This document shows positions 1 through 8,564 of a stretch of 64,000 nt of DNA, in pieces; the first letter of the stretch is position 1, and the number at the start of each line of letters is the position of its first letter. Location of the stretch: contig NZ_CACVAO010000001.1 in the NCBI RefSeq assembly GCF_902726645.1, forward strand, positions 1,302,001 through 1,366,000, given 5' to 3'. The DNA comes from Halobacillus ihumii (GTDB lineage: Bacteria; Bacillota; Bacilli; Bacillales; Halobacillaceae). A model generated the notes under the pieces. That model saw nothing but the letters and a program-made list of their open reading frames with translations. It was not told where the DNA came from and ran no database searches. Position numbers and translations under genes: made by a program.

Positions 1-1
1 T

Positions 2-76
2 GCTTTTGTTTTCAACCTCCCCATTATTGTTGTTCAGCGCTACAATCGCGGACGTATTGATGCAATCACATCATGA
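2..76 (+). CDS. crtO: C-terminal end of glycosyl-4,4'-diaponeurosporenoate acyltransferase (partial)
   Basis: The window opens inside a gene; 24 codons and a TGA stop are visible. The tail reads FNLPIIVVQRYNRGRID, which closely matches the C-terminal VPIIIVQRYNRPRL of staphylococcal CrtO as I recall it. CrtO esterifies the glucose of the carotenoid glycoside with a fatty acid at the membrane. It lies 106 bp upstream of crtN in the same direction, which fits a crt operon. The start is outside the window, so length and catalytic residues cannot be judged. Confidence 0.72.
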   Translation, partial: AFVFNLPIIVVQRYNRGRIDAITS

Positions 77-182
77 ACTTTTCCTAAACAATGGGGTTAT
101 TTTTAGATTAAAGAGCAGTATTTTTGTCCGGAGCCATATTCACTGCAAATGAATAAATAGGAATGGAAATGAGGGAAGTTAC

Positions 183-1697
183 ATGGGAAAGAAGGTCATA
201 GTTGTTGGTGCGGGTGTTGCAGGTCTTGCCAGTGCCATTAGACTGCAGCATGCCGGCTACCAGGTAGAACTATATGAAAAAGAGTCAAAGCCTGGAGGAA
301 AGATGAATCAGATTGAAATAGATGGCTATAAATTTGATTTGGGACCAAGTATCGTCATGATGCCAGAATTGTACCGGGAAATTTTTGAGCTTTGCGGACG
401 CAATCCTGATGATTATATTCCAATGGAAAAATTGGATCCGATTTACAGAGCTTACTTCAGTGATATTCCTGACAGTCCTTTTGATATCTCCTCGGACCTT
501 ACCGAATTGACTAAAACGATTGAATCAATCAGCGAAGAAGATACCGAGGGATTTTTTAAATATCTGCATGAAATTTACAAACGCTTTATCGTTGCCAAGC
601 ATGACATCCTACAAAGACCGTTTCGCAAACAGACTGACTTTTATAACCTGCCCATGTTGAAAAAGGCCATGAAACTGAAAATATTCGACACTGCAGATCA
701 ATTTATTGGTAAATATATAAAAAGCGAGCGGCTGAAACAGTTAATCAGTTTTCAAACGTTGTACATAGGAATTTCTCCCATTAAAAGCCCATCTTTTTAT
801 ACCATGATTCCCATGATTCAATTTTTATATGGTGTATGGTTTATCAAAGGCGGTATGTACACAATGGCATCGGCTATGGAGAAACTCTTTAAAGAACTTG
901 GAGGATCCATTTACTATAACAAGGATGTTCAGGAAATATGTGTTCAAAATCGCAAAACGACCGGAATTGTTGTGGATGACCAGAAAATCGCTGCGGATTT
1001 TGTAGTCTGCAATGCAGATTTCCCGTATGCTATGAAAAATCTTGTCAAGGAACCGTCTGCCAAAGGGAAATATACCGACCGAAAAATCGACCGCATGAAA
1101 TATTCCTGTTCTTGTTTTCTATTATACCTCGGCATGGATAGGAAATATGAAGAAGTTGAGCAGGTTCATAATTTTATTTTCAATGAAAAGCTGGATCAAA
1201 ATTTACAGGATATTTTTGAGGGTAAAAAACTAACGAATGCCTCTTTTTATGTGTATATAGCATCGAAAATGGATCCCTCTCTGGCACCCGAGGGGAAAGA
1301 CGGACTATATATCCTTATGCCTGTCTCAAATGTAGCTTCTGCGAATTATGAATGGAACGAGGAAACGATTCAATATTACCGCAGCTACGTTTTAAACGAA
1401 CTTAAAAAAATAAAGGGTTTTGAAAATATTGATCATGAGATTGTCACCGAAACTTGTATAACACCAGTGGATTTTGAATCAAAATTCAATGCATATAATG
1501 GGGCCACTTTTGGTTTGCAGCCAATTCTTTCCCAAAGTAACCACATGCGCCCGCAAAGTAAAGCGACGCATTGTGAAAACCTGTATTTCACCGGGAGTAG
1601 TACACATCCGGGTGCCGGCATCCCAATTGTGCTATTATCCGCCAAGATCACCACACAGGAACTCATAAAAGACGACCAAGGTATTTTATTTGGCTAA
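183..1697 (+). CDS. crtN: 4,4'-diapophytoene desaturase (dehydrosqualene desaturase)
   Basis: 504 aa, the usual length for CrtN. It desaturates the C30 precursor dehydrosqualene to yellow or orange polyenes at the membrane. Visible features are an N-terminal FAD dinucleotide-binding fold (VGAGVAGLASA, about residues 8-18, with the acidic strand end ELYEKE), the family motif GPSIVMMP, the CrtN-like block FQTLYIGISPIKSPS and the C-terminal FAD block STHPGAGIPIVL. These blocks resemble CrtN more than the oxidase CrtP. ATG at 183 follows a GAGGGAAG-type RBS. It sits between crtO and crtQ, so it belongs to the staphyloxanthin-like carotenoid glycoside pathway. Halobacillus carries several CrtN-like paralogues (Na, Nb, Nc), so the exact step is less certain than the family. 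Confidence 0.9.
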   Translation: MGKKVIVVGAGVAGLASAIRLQHAGYQVELYEKESKPGGKMNQIEIDGYKFDLGPSIVMMPELYREIFELCGRNPDDYIPMEKLDPIYRAYFSDIPDSPFDISSDLTELTKTIESISEEDTEGFFKYLHEIYKRFIVAKHDILQRPFRKQTDFYNLPMLKKAMKLKIFDTADQFIGKYIKSERLKQLISFQTLYIGISPIKSPSFYTMIPMIQFLYGVWFIKGGMYTMASAMEKLFKELGGSIYYNKDVQEICVQNRKTTGIVVDDQKIAADFVVCNADFPYAMKNLVKEPSAKGKYTDRKIDRMKYSCSCFLLYLGMDRKYEEVEQVHNFIFNEKLDQNLQDIFEGKKLTNASFYVYIASKMDPSLAPEGKDGLYILMPVSNVASANYEWNEETIQYYRSYVLNELKKIKGFENIDHEIVTETCITPVDFESKFNAYNGATFGLQPILSQSNHMRPQSKATHCENLYFTGSSTHPGAGIPIVLLSAKITTQELIKDDQGILFG

Positions 1698-1765
1698 AGG
1701 AATGCCAACAAGGATGGGAAATTATTATTCAGCGTATCGCGGCTATGATGAAGGAGGTATATTAA

Positions 1766-2890
1766 ATGACAGCTGTAGAGGTAGTTAATCTTGTTATCGG
1801 TTTCCTTGCCATTTTGATTGCCATTCTGATGTTCTGGTCTTTGCCAGTTCCGGGTTTCTCTTCCAGTGATCATGGCAGTCTTCCGTTTCTATCCATCATT
1901 ATTCCTGCCAGAAATGAAAGTCGCCGGATTGCACCATTATTGCAATCATTGCAGGAACAAAATTTCCAGTCATTTGAGGTTTTGGTTGTGGACGACAATT
2001 CATCAGACAACACAGCCGCTGTCGCGAAAGCTTATGGTACAAAGGTTATACAGAATAAAATAAATGATTTGGAATCCGGAGCCGGAAAGTCATTGGCATG
2101 CTGGTATGGGGCTAAGCACGCAAAAGGGAAATGGCTCTTGTTTTTAGATGCAGACACTTATTTCACCAATGCGGACAGCATGAAACATTTGTTGCTTTAC
2201 TACCAGCGAAAAGGAGCCAAGGGCATTGTATCATTACAGCCATTTCACACAGTTCGTTGCATGTATGAAAATTTCTCCGCAGTATTTAACATTATTGTGA
2301 TTGTGGGAATGAATACATTTACAGTTTGGAGATCCCGGTTTAAAACCGCCGGTTCGTTCGGTCCGTGCATTTTATGCAACAGTGACGATTACTTTTTGTC
2401 AGGCGGTCATAAAAAGATTCAAGGAGCAATTATGGATGACCTGGCATTGGGACAGGCATTTCTTGACAAAAACCTTCCAGTTTATTGCTTAGGCGGCAAA
2501 GGGGTTATATCTTTCCGCATGTACCCGGAAGGATTAAAAAGCCTTGTCGAAGGCTGGTGCAAAAGTTTTGCTGTGGGTTCAAAGTCTACACATCCAGTCG
2601 TTATGCTAATGACCATCATCTGGATTTCCGGCAGTTTTATCATTACAGGAGCACTGTTCTCTTCCATTACTGCCCTGAACCCTGCTGCCATGACTTTCAG
2701 CGGCATATTGTATATTCTTTATACTTTACAAACTGCGTGGTTTGCCCGCAGGTGCGGTGATTTCAGATGGTTTATCTTCCCTTTTCATCCGGTTTTATTT
2801 TTATTTTTCACAGGAATCTATTTATATTCCTTATTCCGGGTAAATATCTTACATTCTGTAAAATGGAAGGATCGCAAAATAAATGTCTAA
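1766..2890 (+). CDS. crtQ: 4,4'-diaponeurosporenoate glycosyltransferase
   Basis: 374 aa, matching the length of CrtQ (about 375). It is a membrane-anchored family 2 glycosyltransferase that adds glucose to the carotenoid carboxylate. An N-terminal transmembrane helix (about residues 6-27) precedes the GT-A fold, with IIIPARNESRR, VDDNSSDNTA and the metal-binding LDADTYF; FRMYPEGL lies in the acceptor half. Two or three hydrophobic helices follow. The start has a GAAGGAGG RBS. It is 68 bp downstream of crtN, in the crt operon. Confidence 0.88.
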   Translation: MTAVEVVNLVIGFLAILIAILMFWSLPVPGFSSSDHGSLPFLSIIIPARNESRRIAPLLQSLQEQNFQSFEVLVVDDNSSDNTAAVAKAYGTKVIQNKINDLESGAGKSLACWYGAKHAKGKWLLFLDADTYFTNADSMKHLLLYYQRKGAKGIVSLQPFHTVRCMYENFSAVFNIIVIVGMNTFTVWRSRFKTAGSFGPCILCNSDDYFLSGGHKKIQGAIMDDLALGQAFLDKNLPVYCLGGKGVISFRMYPEGLKSLVEGWCKSFAVGSKSTHPVVMLMTIIWISGSFIITGALFSSITALNPAAMTFSGILYILYTLQTAWFARRCGDFRWFIFPFHPVLFLFFTGIYLYSLFRVNILHSVKWKDRKINV

Positions 2891-2923
2891 AAGGACCCGA
2901 TAGTTGCTTAGGAGGGAAGAAAT

Positions 2924-3577
2924 ATGGATACTATTCTTTTCACCTTTTTTACACTTGCTTATACGATCCTTTTAATGCTAGCGATAAGGATATTTAGAAA
3001 TCATAATGTTTTCAGTATATTACTATTACTGCCTGTCATCGTTGGTCTTATCTATGACAACGGGGTTATTTCAGCCGGCCGCTTTATAGGAGAAGGTCCT
3101 TTCTTAGAAAGTTTAAACCTCGCTAGGTATTGGATACATGCCTTTTTTACACCACTTTTAGTCCTGTATGCTTGGAAAACCCTTGAACAGGCAGAGGTTC
3201 AGTGGGCGAGTAAAAACTGGGCAAGGATCTCTGCTTTTCTTTTAACAGCTGTGCTTATATTAATGGAGTTATTTACTGTAGTAATTGGCCTCAACATAGA
3301 AGCAAGGTTGGAATACGGGGTTTTAAGTTACAGTAGCACCGAACCTTCAAGTGGTCCGCCCATCATGGTACTGGTTGTTTCAGTGGTGCTGCTAGCTTCT
3401 TCCCTGATCATTTGGCGCCGACAAAAATGGATATGGTTTTTCATTGGTTCGTTTATAATGATCGTAGGAAGTGCTATCCAACTGCCGGTGGATAGTGGTG
3501 CCATTACCAATTTCTTTGAACTAGTACTAATAGGCTCTTTGCTCAGCACGGCTTACTTTCAAGGGAAAAGTTCATGA
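2924..3577 (+). CDS. polytopic membrane protein of the carotenoid cluster, function unknown
   Basis: 217 aa with roughly six or seven hydrophobic segments from residue 3 to the C-terminus and short polar loops; no catalytic motif is recognised. ATG follows TTAGGAGGGAAG 34 bp after crtQ, so it is almost certainly cotranscribed with crtN and crtQ. Its position suggests a role in carotenoid or membrane maturation, but this rests only on context. The next gene starts 24 bp after its stop. Confidence 0.7.
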   Translation: MDTILFTFFTLAYTILLMLAIRIFRNHNVFSILLLLPVIVGLIYDNGVISAGRFIGEGPFLESLNLARYWIHAFFTPLLVLYAWKTLEQAEVQWASKNWARISAFLLTAVLILMELFTVVIGLNIEARLEYGVLSYSSTEPSSGPPIMVLVVSVVLLASSLIIWRRQKWIWFFIGSFIMIVGSAIQLPVDSGAITNFFELVLIGSLLSTAYFQGKSS

Positions 3578-3600
3578 AACCTTTAAAAGGAGGGGAACGT

Positions 3601-4014
3601 ATGCGATTATGGCATGAGACTCTCATCCCCTATTTACCTAGACAGCAGCTGCTCGGGCAACATCGCGAGTGTTGTGCGCTCAGAGGAAAAGGATGGGGCA
3701 AAGAACATTCAACGGTTAATTACGTTTTCAAATACAGTCCCTATTACCTATATTTGTATCATATGAAAATCATGGAAGAAATGAGTCACAGAGGGTACAA
3801 TTGTGATCCCCTTTGGCATGACAAGTTTTATCGCGGCAAGCAATGTAACCCCTATCGCCATGATCAACTTGGTGATTTTAATTCATCTGCATCTGCTTCC
3901 GAACTAACGATTTACCCGGAGCATGACCAAACTTATTTGGACGAATGCCTTTCAAACCTCGAAGACAAAGGAATACAACTGAATCTAAATAAAACAAAAA
4001 CAAAACACCCTTAA
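3601..4014 (+). CDS. T4 endonuclease V-like (Pyr_excise / TIGR02328 family) protein
   Basis: 137 aa from ATG 3601, chosen because AAGGAGGGG lies eight bases upstream; the ATG at 3574 overlaps the previous gene and has no RBS. The protein aligns without gaps to the start of T4 pyrimidine-dimer glycosylase: T7-L8, L12, Q15, L17 and the catalytic-site pair R22-E23 fall at the same positions. The later stretch VFKYSPYYLYLYHMKIMEEM resembles the DenV helix after FKISP. In T4 the nucleophile is the amino group of Thr2; here residue 2 is Arg, so glycosylase activity is unproven. It is the last gene of the crt transcription unit and ends at a strong terminator. A role in UV-damage handling fits the carotenoid and splB neighbours. 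Confidence 0.72.
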   Translation: MRLWHETLIPYLPRQQLLGQHRECCALRGKGWGKEHSTVNYVFKYSPYYLYLYHMKIMEEMSHRGYNCDPLWHDKFYRGKQCNPYRHDQLGDFNSSASASELTIYPEHDQTYLDECLSNLEDKGIQLNLNKTKTKHP

Positions 4015-4018
4015 TGAG

Positions 4019-4058
4019 TCAATCCAACATCGTTTGCGATACCGCGATGTTGGATTGA
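4019..4058 (+). terminator. Rho-independent terminator of the crt operon
   Basis: A perfect 14-bp inverted repeat (TCAATCCAACATCG at 4019-4032 and its complement at 4045-4058) with a 12-nt loop lies just after the 4014 stop. It is followed by ATTATTTTCC. The convergent gene ends at 4082, so it may act in both directions. Confidence 0.85.
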
Positions 4059-4081
4059 TTATTTTCCAGAAGAGTTTATTA

Positions 4082-4540
4082 TCACTGTTTAAACATTTCC
4101 TCAAGCTTCTTATACCTATACCTAAAAATTTCATTCAGCTTCTTCTCGACATTTATCCTGTGTACTAATCGACCAAGCATAGCATAAGGGAGCGCATAAT
4201 GAACAATATCCGTCATTTCTACGCCATCTTCAAGTTCTTTAAAATGATGTTGATGATGCCAAAACCGGTATGGACCAAAACGTTGTTCATCAATAAAGTA
4301 CTTGTTCTCCACCATGTGAGTGATTTCCGTCACCCAACTTAATGAAACCCCAAGTAAGGGCTTTAAACGATAAGTCGCAAGCATTCCAGGATACATGTTC
4401 TCAGGAAGGTGTCCAGTAACTTCAAATTTCATCCAAGGGGGTGTAATACTTGATAGATTTCCCGCACTTGAAAAAAACGACCATGCCTCACTTACCGAAA
4501 TAGGAAGCTGCTGTGTTGTCTTCATCTTATATATTCTCAA
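4082..4540 (-). CDS. SRPBCC (START-like) ligand-binding family protein
   Basis: 152 aa with a TTG start (codon at 4538-4540) preceded by AAGAGGTGAG. The sequence has the helix-grip pattern of the COG4276/SRPBCC group: an N-terminal beta strand, SEAWSFFSSAGNLSSITPPW, FGPYRFWHHQHHF in the central sheet, and a long C-terminal helix ending KKLEEMF. Such proteins bind hydrophobic ligands; the substrate cannot be read from sequence. An in-frame ATG five codons downstream is an alternative start. It is a single gene, convergent with the crt operon. Confidence 0.75.
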   Translation of the reverse strand: MRIYKMKTTQQLPISVSEAWSFFSSAGNLSSITPPWMKFEVTGHLPENMYPGMLATYRLKPLLGVSLSWVTEITHMVENKYFIDEQRFGPYRFWHHQHHFKELEDGVEMTDIVHYALPYAMLGRLVHRINVEKKLNEIFRYRYKKLEEMFKQ

Positions 4541-4681
4541 TCGCTCTCACCTCTTATAAGGTTTTCCACTTCGAAGTAAAAGTTAATCATAAGTTAGGCT
4601 TTTAGCTGAGGAGACATATTCTTCTTAAATCCTGTTGTATGGAAAGCACTACTAAAGTATCTTTTTCTTATGTCGCCATAT

Positions 4682-4711
4682 AAAAAAAGCCAACCATTTT
4701 CAGGTTGACTT
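4682..4711 (-). terminator. terminator after the 48-aa gene
   Basis: On the minus strand AGTCAACC and GGTTGGCT form a stem with one mismatch around a 7-nt loop, followed by a run of seven T. It ends the transcript coming from 4729. Confidence 0.75.
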
Positions 4712-4728
4712 CTTATAACAAATACTGG

Positions 4729-4875
4729 TTACTTTTTATTGTTAAAACTTTCTCTCCTACCTTTACTTTCAGTGGGATTTACCCTTTGCTGCTCTTCTTT
4801 CTCATAATATTTAGCAGAAGGCTGATACAGTTCATTTACATTCGTCTCAAGATTTTTTTGTCTGTCCTTGGCCAT
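4729..4875 (-). CDS. small hydrophilic protein downstream of splB (48 aa)
   Basis: A 48-codon frame with ATG at 4875, a GGAGGG ribosome binding site seven bases upstream and its own terminator. It starts MAKDRQKNLETNVNELYQPS and is rich in Lys, Glu, Gln and Asn without hydrophobic stretches, like many small sporulation or stress proteins. I do not recognise a family. It lies 46 bp downstream of splB on the same strand, so expression during sporulation is plausible but not shown. Confidence 0.6.
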   Translation of the reverse strand: MAKDRQKNLETNVNELYQPSAKYYEKEEQQRVNPTESKGRRESFNNKK

Positions 4876-4921
4876 ATAAACCCTCCAATCTTTGGGTCGG
4901 ATTCTTCTTCCCTGCTTAAAC

Positions 4922-5950
4922 TTAGGTGAAATACTCTAACCTTGCATAAGGAAAATACTTATCAATATATCCACCGAGTGTATCTTTCATATCTTCCTGC
5001 TCCTCGTTCTGATAGACGTATTTTCCAATCCCATATCGGCCCCATTTCCACTTTCTTTTAGACTCCTCAAGTTCGAGCTTACTCATGGGATAATTTTTCT
5101 CAATTACACGCTTAGCTGGTTTAGTAAAACGATGCTGAATGAGCTCAAAAGTTAAATCCCTTGTGGCGTGAGAAGGGAGTGCTTTTTTTAAATGTTTAAA
5201 CATTTCCTCATATCCGTCCTTCCACCCTTCATGCAGATAAATGGGCGCGACGATAAATCCTAGAGGGTAACCTGCTTCAGCTACCTTAACAGCAGCTTTT
5301 ATTCTATCCTTGAGCTTTGACGTTCCAGGTTCAAAATACTTGATAACATAATCATCATTAATGCTGAATCGAAACCTCGTTCGACCATTGTGCTTCGCAT
5401 CAAGTAAATGGTCAACATGTTCGAATTTGGTCACGAATCGAAGCTTTCCATGTTCAGACTTTCCGAAATACTCGATCGCATCTTTCAATGTATGGGTTAG
5501 ATGATCTACTCCTACAATATCTGATGTACATGAAGCTTCAAAACGCGTAGGTTCCGGCGCCCGTTCTTTCATGTATGCCTCTGCTGCAGCAAAAATCTCA
5601 TCCGTGTTTACATATGTCCGTATATACGGTTTGCTCCCCATCGTCGTTTGCAAATAACAATAATGACAGTGACCCATACATCCTGTTGCAAAAGGGATCG
5701 CATATTCTGCAGAAGGCTTAGAGGTATCAAACTTTAACGTTTTACGCACCCCAACGACGAGGGTAGATTTGGCCACACGATATTTCTGAAAATCGTTTTC
5801 CCCAGGTAAATTCCTAATCTGATTGTGAGAAGTGGTATGCCTAATTTCGATGCCCATATCTTCAAATTTTTCAATAAGCTCTCTGCCCTTCGAATACTCT
5901 AGTGCTCGAGGTTCTACGTAGACAAGCTGAGGTACGAAAGGTTTAACCAT
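4922..5950 (-). CDS. splB: spore photoproduct lyase
   Basis: 342 aa from ATG 5950, the same length as the B. subtilis enzyme. A longer frame opens at 6031 but overlaps splA, and GGGGAGGGGC precedes 5950. It is a radical SAM enzyme that reverses the thymine dimer (spore photoproduct) during germination. The cluster motif is C90-x3-C94-x2-C97 (GCMGHCHYC), and the conserved H-donor Cys is at 141 (EASCTSD). The protein aligns almost gaplessly with B. subtilis SplB (MVKPFVPQLVY versus MQNPFVPQLVY). The start overlaps the end of splA by 8 bp, implying translational coupling. Confidence 0.97.
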   Translation of the reverse strand: MVKPFVPQLVYVEPRALEYSKGRELIEKFEDMGIEIRHTTSHNQIRNLPGENDFQKYRVAKSTLVVGVRKTLKFDTSKPSAEYAIPFATGCMGHCHYCYLQTTMGSKPYIRTYVNTDEIFAAAEAYMKERAPEPTRFEASCTSDIVGVDHLTHTLKDAIEYFGKSEHGKLRFVTKFEHVDHLLDAKHNGRTRFRFSINDDYVIKYFEPGTSKLKDRIKAAVKVAEAGYPLGFIVAPIYLHEGWKDGYEEMFKHLKKALPSHATRDLTFELIQHRFTKPAKRVIEKNYPMSKLELEESKRKWKWGRYGIGKYVYQNEEQEDMKDTLGGYIDKYFPYARLEYFT

Positions 5951-6197
5951 AAAGCCCCTCCCCATCAGCTCCAAAAGCTTCTCTGTAGGCTTGCTCAGCT
6001 TGATCTTCCGTCTTATAAACGGCCACTTCATCTGTTAAAGGATAATATGTTTCGTATACAAATAAGGATAGCTCCCCAGGGTTTTCTGGGTCTTGAACAA
6101 CTGCTGCTTCTTGTACATTCGCCACGTCTTGGGCATGAGGATTTCGAATAATGACATAAACAATTTCTCCAGCGTTAAACGTTTCGTGTATATCCAT
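5943..6197 (-). CDS. splA: transcriptional regulator of the spl operon (TRAP-like)
   Basis: 84 aa, beginning MDIHETFNAGEIVYVIIRNP with the SplA hallmark RNPHAQDVANVQEA. SplA is a small TRAP-related protein that limits splB expression during sporulation. Start is ATG 6197 with a TTAGGTGG RBS. It overlaps splB, the standard splAB arrangement in Bacillus. Confidence 0.93.
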   Translation of the reverse strand: MDIHETFNAGEIVYVIIRNPHAQDVANVQEAAVVQDPENPGELSLFVYETYYPLTDEVAVYKTEDQAEQAYREAFGADGEGLYG

Positions 6198-6258
6198 AAT
6201 TCCACCTAACCTTTTTCAGTTTTTTCCATCATTAAAATCAGTTATTAGAGGTGATAAA

Positions 6259-6293
6259 AAGCCTCCCCTTCCGAAGTAAAGAAAAAGAGGCTT
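6259..6293 (-). terminator. terminator between the 90-aa membrane gene and splA
   Basis: AAGCCTC at 6259-6265 pairs with GAGGCTT at 6287-6293. On the minus strand the stem is followed by TTTTTATC. The loop is rather long (21 nt), so this is a moderate call. Confidence 0.55.
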
Positions 6294-6299
6294 CTGTAT

Positions 6300-6572
6300 T
6301 TATTGATAATTTTTATGGTATTCTGCAGTTGAGTGGACTACATTAATGATCATCATGACCCAAGCCACTTCTGAAAGGATAAGCCCTAGGTAGAACGTTA
6401 CCGATGGGAATGAGAGTACTGCAGGTGCCTCCACGAATAACGCCTGAAAATAGTAAACCCACATGCCTACAAGCAGAATTGTTTGAATAACAGAAAGTGT
6501 CATCCTCTTCAGATTCATAAACATAAATGGAGCAACTGTTGCCAATAACAGAAAAATAAGCACGATATCCAT
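6300..6572 (-). CDS. small membrane protein, 90 aa
   Basis: Start placed at ATG 6572 because GAGGAGGTGG lies just upstream; a longer frame from 6635 lacks an RBS. The protein has three hydrophobic segments (about residues 2-17, 22-41 and 51-75) and ends in a short polar tail. No family or function is recognised. It is a single gene with a terminator before splA. Confidence 0.65.
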   Translation of the reverse strand: MDIVLIFLLLATVAPFMFMNLKRMTLSVIQTILLVGMWVYYFQALFVEAPAVLSFPSVTFYLGLILSEVAWVMMIINVVHSTAEYHKNYQ

Positions 6573-6737
6573 TGAAACCACCTCCTCTTTAAAAGTGTCC
6601 CCTTGCAGCTTATTTTTATGATAAAACGGACACATGAGGTTTAGCTTATAAAAAAAGAACGTATTTTTATCTCGGCCGGCAGAATGATCTTGATTTAAAG
6701 AATACTACGAACTATGCGCTTTAGTTGATAGATATAA

Positions 6738-6777
6738 GGGATCCTACATGTTAATCAGGACTGACATGTAGGATCCC
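6738..6777. repeat. perfect 14-bp inverted repeat (bidirectional terminator-like)
   Basis: GGGATCCTACATGT at 6738-6751 is exactly repeated in inverted form at 6764-6777 around a 12-nt loop. It lies in the gap between two minus-strand genes (stop at 6891, start at 6572). It may end the transcript from 8150, though no T-run follows on the minus strand; CTGCTTTTT follows on the plus strand. Confidence 0.6.
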
Positions 6778-6890
6778 CCTGCTTTTTCATGCAAAATAAA
6801 TATTAAATCCTAAATTAATTACCAGCGTCTAACCTAATAATTTTGACATGAATAAAACCTATTTTTTTATATAAGGAGTTGAACACAACA

Positions 6891-8150
6891 TTATGTTTGC
6901 TTTTCTTCAGCTTTCCGTTTCTCTTGTTCTGCTTCTAGCTTCTCTTCTGCTGCCTCTTCTTTCTCTTCCTTGGCCTCCTTCTTCTCTTCTTCAGATTTCT
7001 TAATCTTTTCATAACGCTGACGCTGACGGTAGCCATAAGTGGAAGCTAGAACAACCTCTTCATTTTCAAGAGCAGACCCCAGTGCACCAATGATGGTGGA
7101 GACGCTTGTTGCAGTCCAAGCAATGTAGAAATAGTTGATATATCCTATACTTCCGGTTAACTGAGATTCCAACATACCCATTGGAATCAGTACGATGACG
7201 GCTACAGAAAACAGGATGAATAATATAAAGTAATACATGATTACCGTGAATAATAGTGTGAAAAAAGTAGCAGCATTGTACAACTTCCTTATATAGTCGT
7301 TTCCTCCACCGTTCTTTTTTTCCCATAACTGGTGTGCCAGAATAATCCAAATGACCATGGCCAATATGCAAATGATCGAAAGCATGAACATACGCCATGT
7401 GCTGTAACTATTACTGAGCTTCCATAAAGTCGGAAAAACAAGAGCGTATGAACCAGTCGTGAAGGCAAAAATGATAACCTTCATAAAAGCCGGAAACATA
7501 GACCACGGGCGGTTGGCACGCACCATTCCCGTCAAAATTCTTAAAGCACCGCTCATACGTGACTTTATCGTAAATCGAACATCGATCTTCGATTCATTCT
7601 CTTCGGGGGTTTCCCGTTGAATAGGAGACAGCACCTCAAAGACACGTTTTCCGACTAGTCTCGTGGATTTTTTATTTTTCAACTCTTCGTGTGCGTCATC
7701 GTCTTTAGCCTGGATCCGCTGTTCTGCCTGCTCTCGATCCTCATCTGAAACTCCATAGTACATCTCATTCACTAATTGTAAAATCGATTCACGTATTCGC
7801 TTGTACATGGCAGCAGACCCAAGACTTGGAAGGCTGATTAAGGCGACATTCTCCTCTTCAAACGCTTCAGCGACAATTGGCTTCTTTCCTTTTAATAACG
7901 GTAAATCGGTAAGGCTGATCGCAAAATCCCATTCTTCATTGTTCTTTTTATCTAAGGTGGCTCTTATTACTTCCGATGAATTACCTGTTCCTCCAGTAAG
8001 AGCGTCCTCTATATATTCCAAATTCCACTCGTAATTTTCATTTACATAGTATTTAAGTAAATCGGGCAGTTCATTTTTAAAACTTTTCACTAATGAATTC
8101 GGATACCCTGGAGCTGTAATTAATCCTAGTGTTTTAGTTGATTTGCTCAT
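6891..8150 (-). CDS. conserved membrane protein with a charged coiled-coil tail
   Basis: 419 aa. Residues 1-140 form a soluble alpha/beta-like domain (LGLITAPGYPNSLV; DFAISLTDLPLL). A polar linker follows, then about four transmembrane helices (around 225-345) and a C-terminal tail of Lys/Glu repeats typical of a coiled coil. Start ATG 8150 follows an AGAGGTAAAGGGAG RBS. Relatives in Bacillus are, from memory, sometimes labelled methylene-tetrahydrofolate dehydrogenase, which nothing here supports. Function is unknown; the architecture suggests an N-terminal sensor or ligand domain tethered to the membrane. Confidence 0.7.
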   Translation of the reverse strand: MSKSTKTLGLITAPGYPNSLVKSFKNELPDLLKYYVNENYEWNLEYIEDALTGGTGNSSEVIRATLDKKNNEEWDFAISLTDLPLLKGKKPIVAEAFEEENVALISLPSLGSAAMYKRIRESILQLVNEMYYGVSDEDREQAEQRIQAKDDDAHEELKNKKSTRLVGKRVFEVLSPIQRETPEENESKIDVRFTIKSRMSGALRILTGMVRANRPWSMFPAFMKVIIFAFTTGSYALVFPTLWKLSNSYSTWRMFMLSIICILAMVIWIILAHQLWEKKNGGGNDYIRKLYNAATFFTLLFTVIMYYFILFILFSVAVIVLIPMGMLESQLTGSIGYINYFYIAWTATSVSTIIGALGSALENEEVVLASTYGYRQRQRYEKIKKSEEEKKEAKEEKEEAAEEKLEAEQEKRKAEEKQT

Positions 8151-8564
8151 CTCCCTTTACCTCTCTCCTCGTATAACTTTCAATTTATTCATTACTATAT
8201 AACCATCATTTATTTTGCCTAAACGTGGAGAGGAACAAGGTTGTACTATATACGGGCGAAAAGAGCTGGCCCTCTAGGATGAAGATTTGTATGGTCAAAA
8301 CGCAAAGGGAATAGGAGACTACGGAGTGCAGGCTTAATCCATACAAGACGTGGTTTTATTGCGCCTAAATAATAGTAGAGTTTTACAAAAAGTACTCTTT
8401 GATTTTACGATACCATCGCCTAAAGAAATTCATTTATCATTCAATTCCCCTAGTATTTTGCTGCTGTTATACATTTTTCAAATTAAGACCAGTATCTATA
8501 TTCTTAAAAGTCGATTATCCATCGCTTCCTAAGGGTACAATGACTAAAAAAAGTGAGGTCACCT
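8151..8564. other. intergenic region between divergent genes
   Basis: About 410 bp holding the promoters of the membrane protein (minus) and the esterase (plus). Open frames in it (8350-8532, 8399-8608) have no RBS and poor protein character. A stretch at 8250-8380 is less AT-rich and may be a decayed coding remnant, but I do not recognise it. Confidence 0.4.

Noticed and set aside
4705..4929. 74-codon plus-strand ORF
   Set aside because: Antisense to the better supported 48-aa gene that has an RBS and a terminator.
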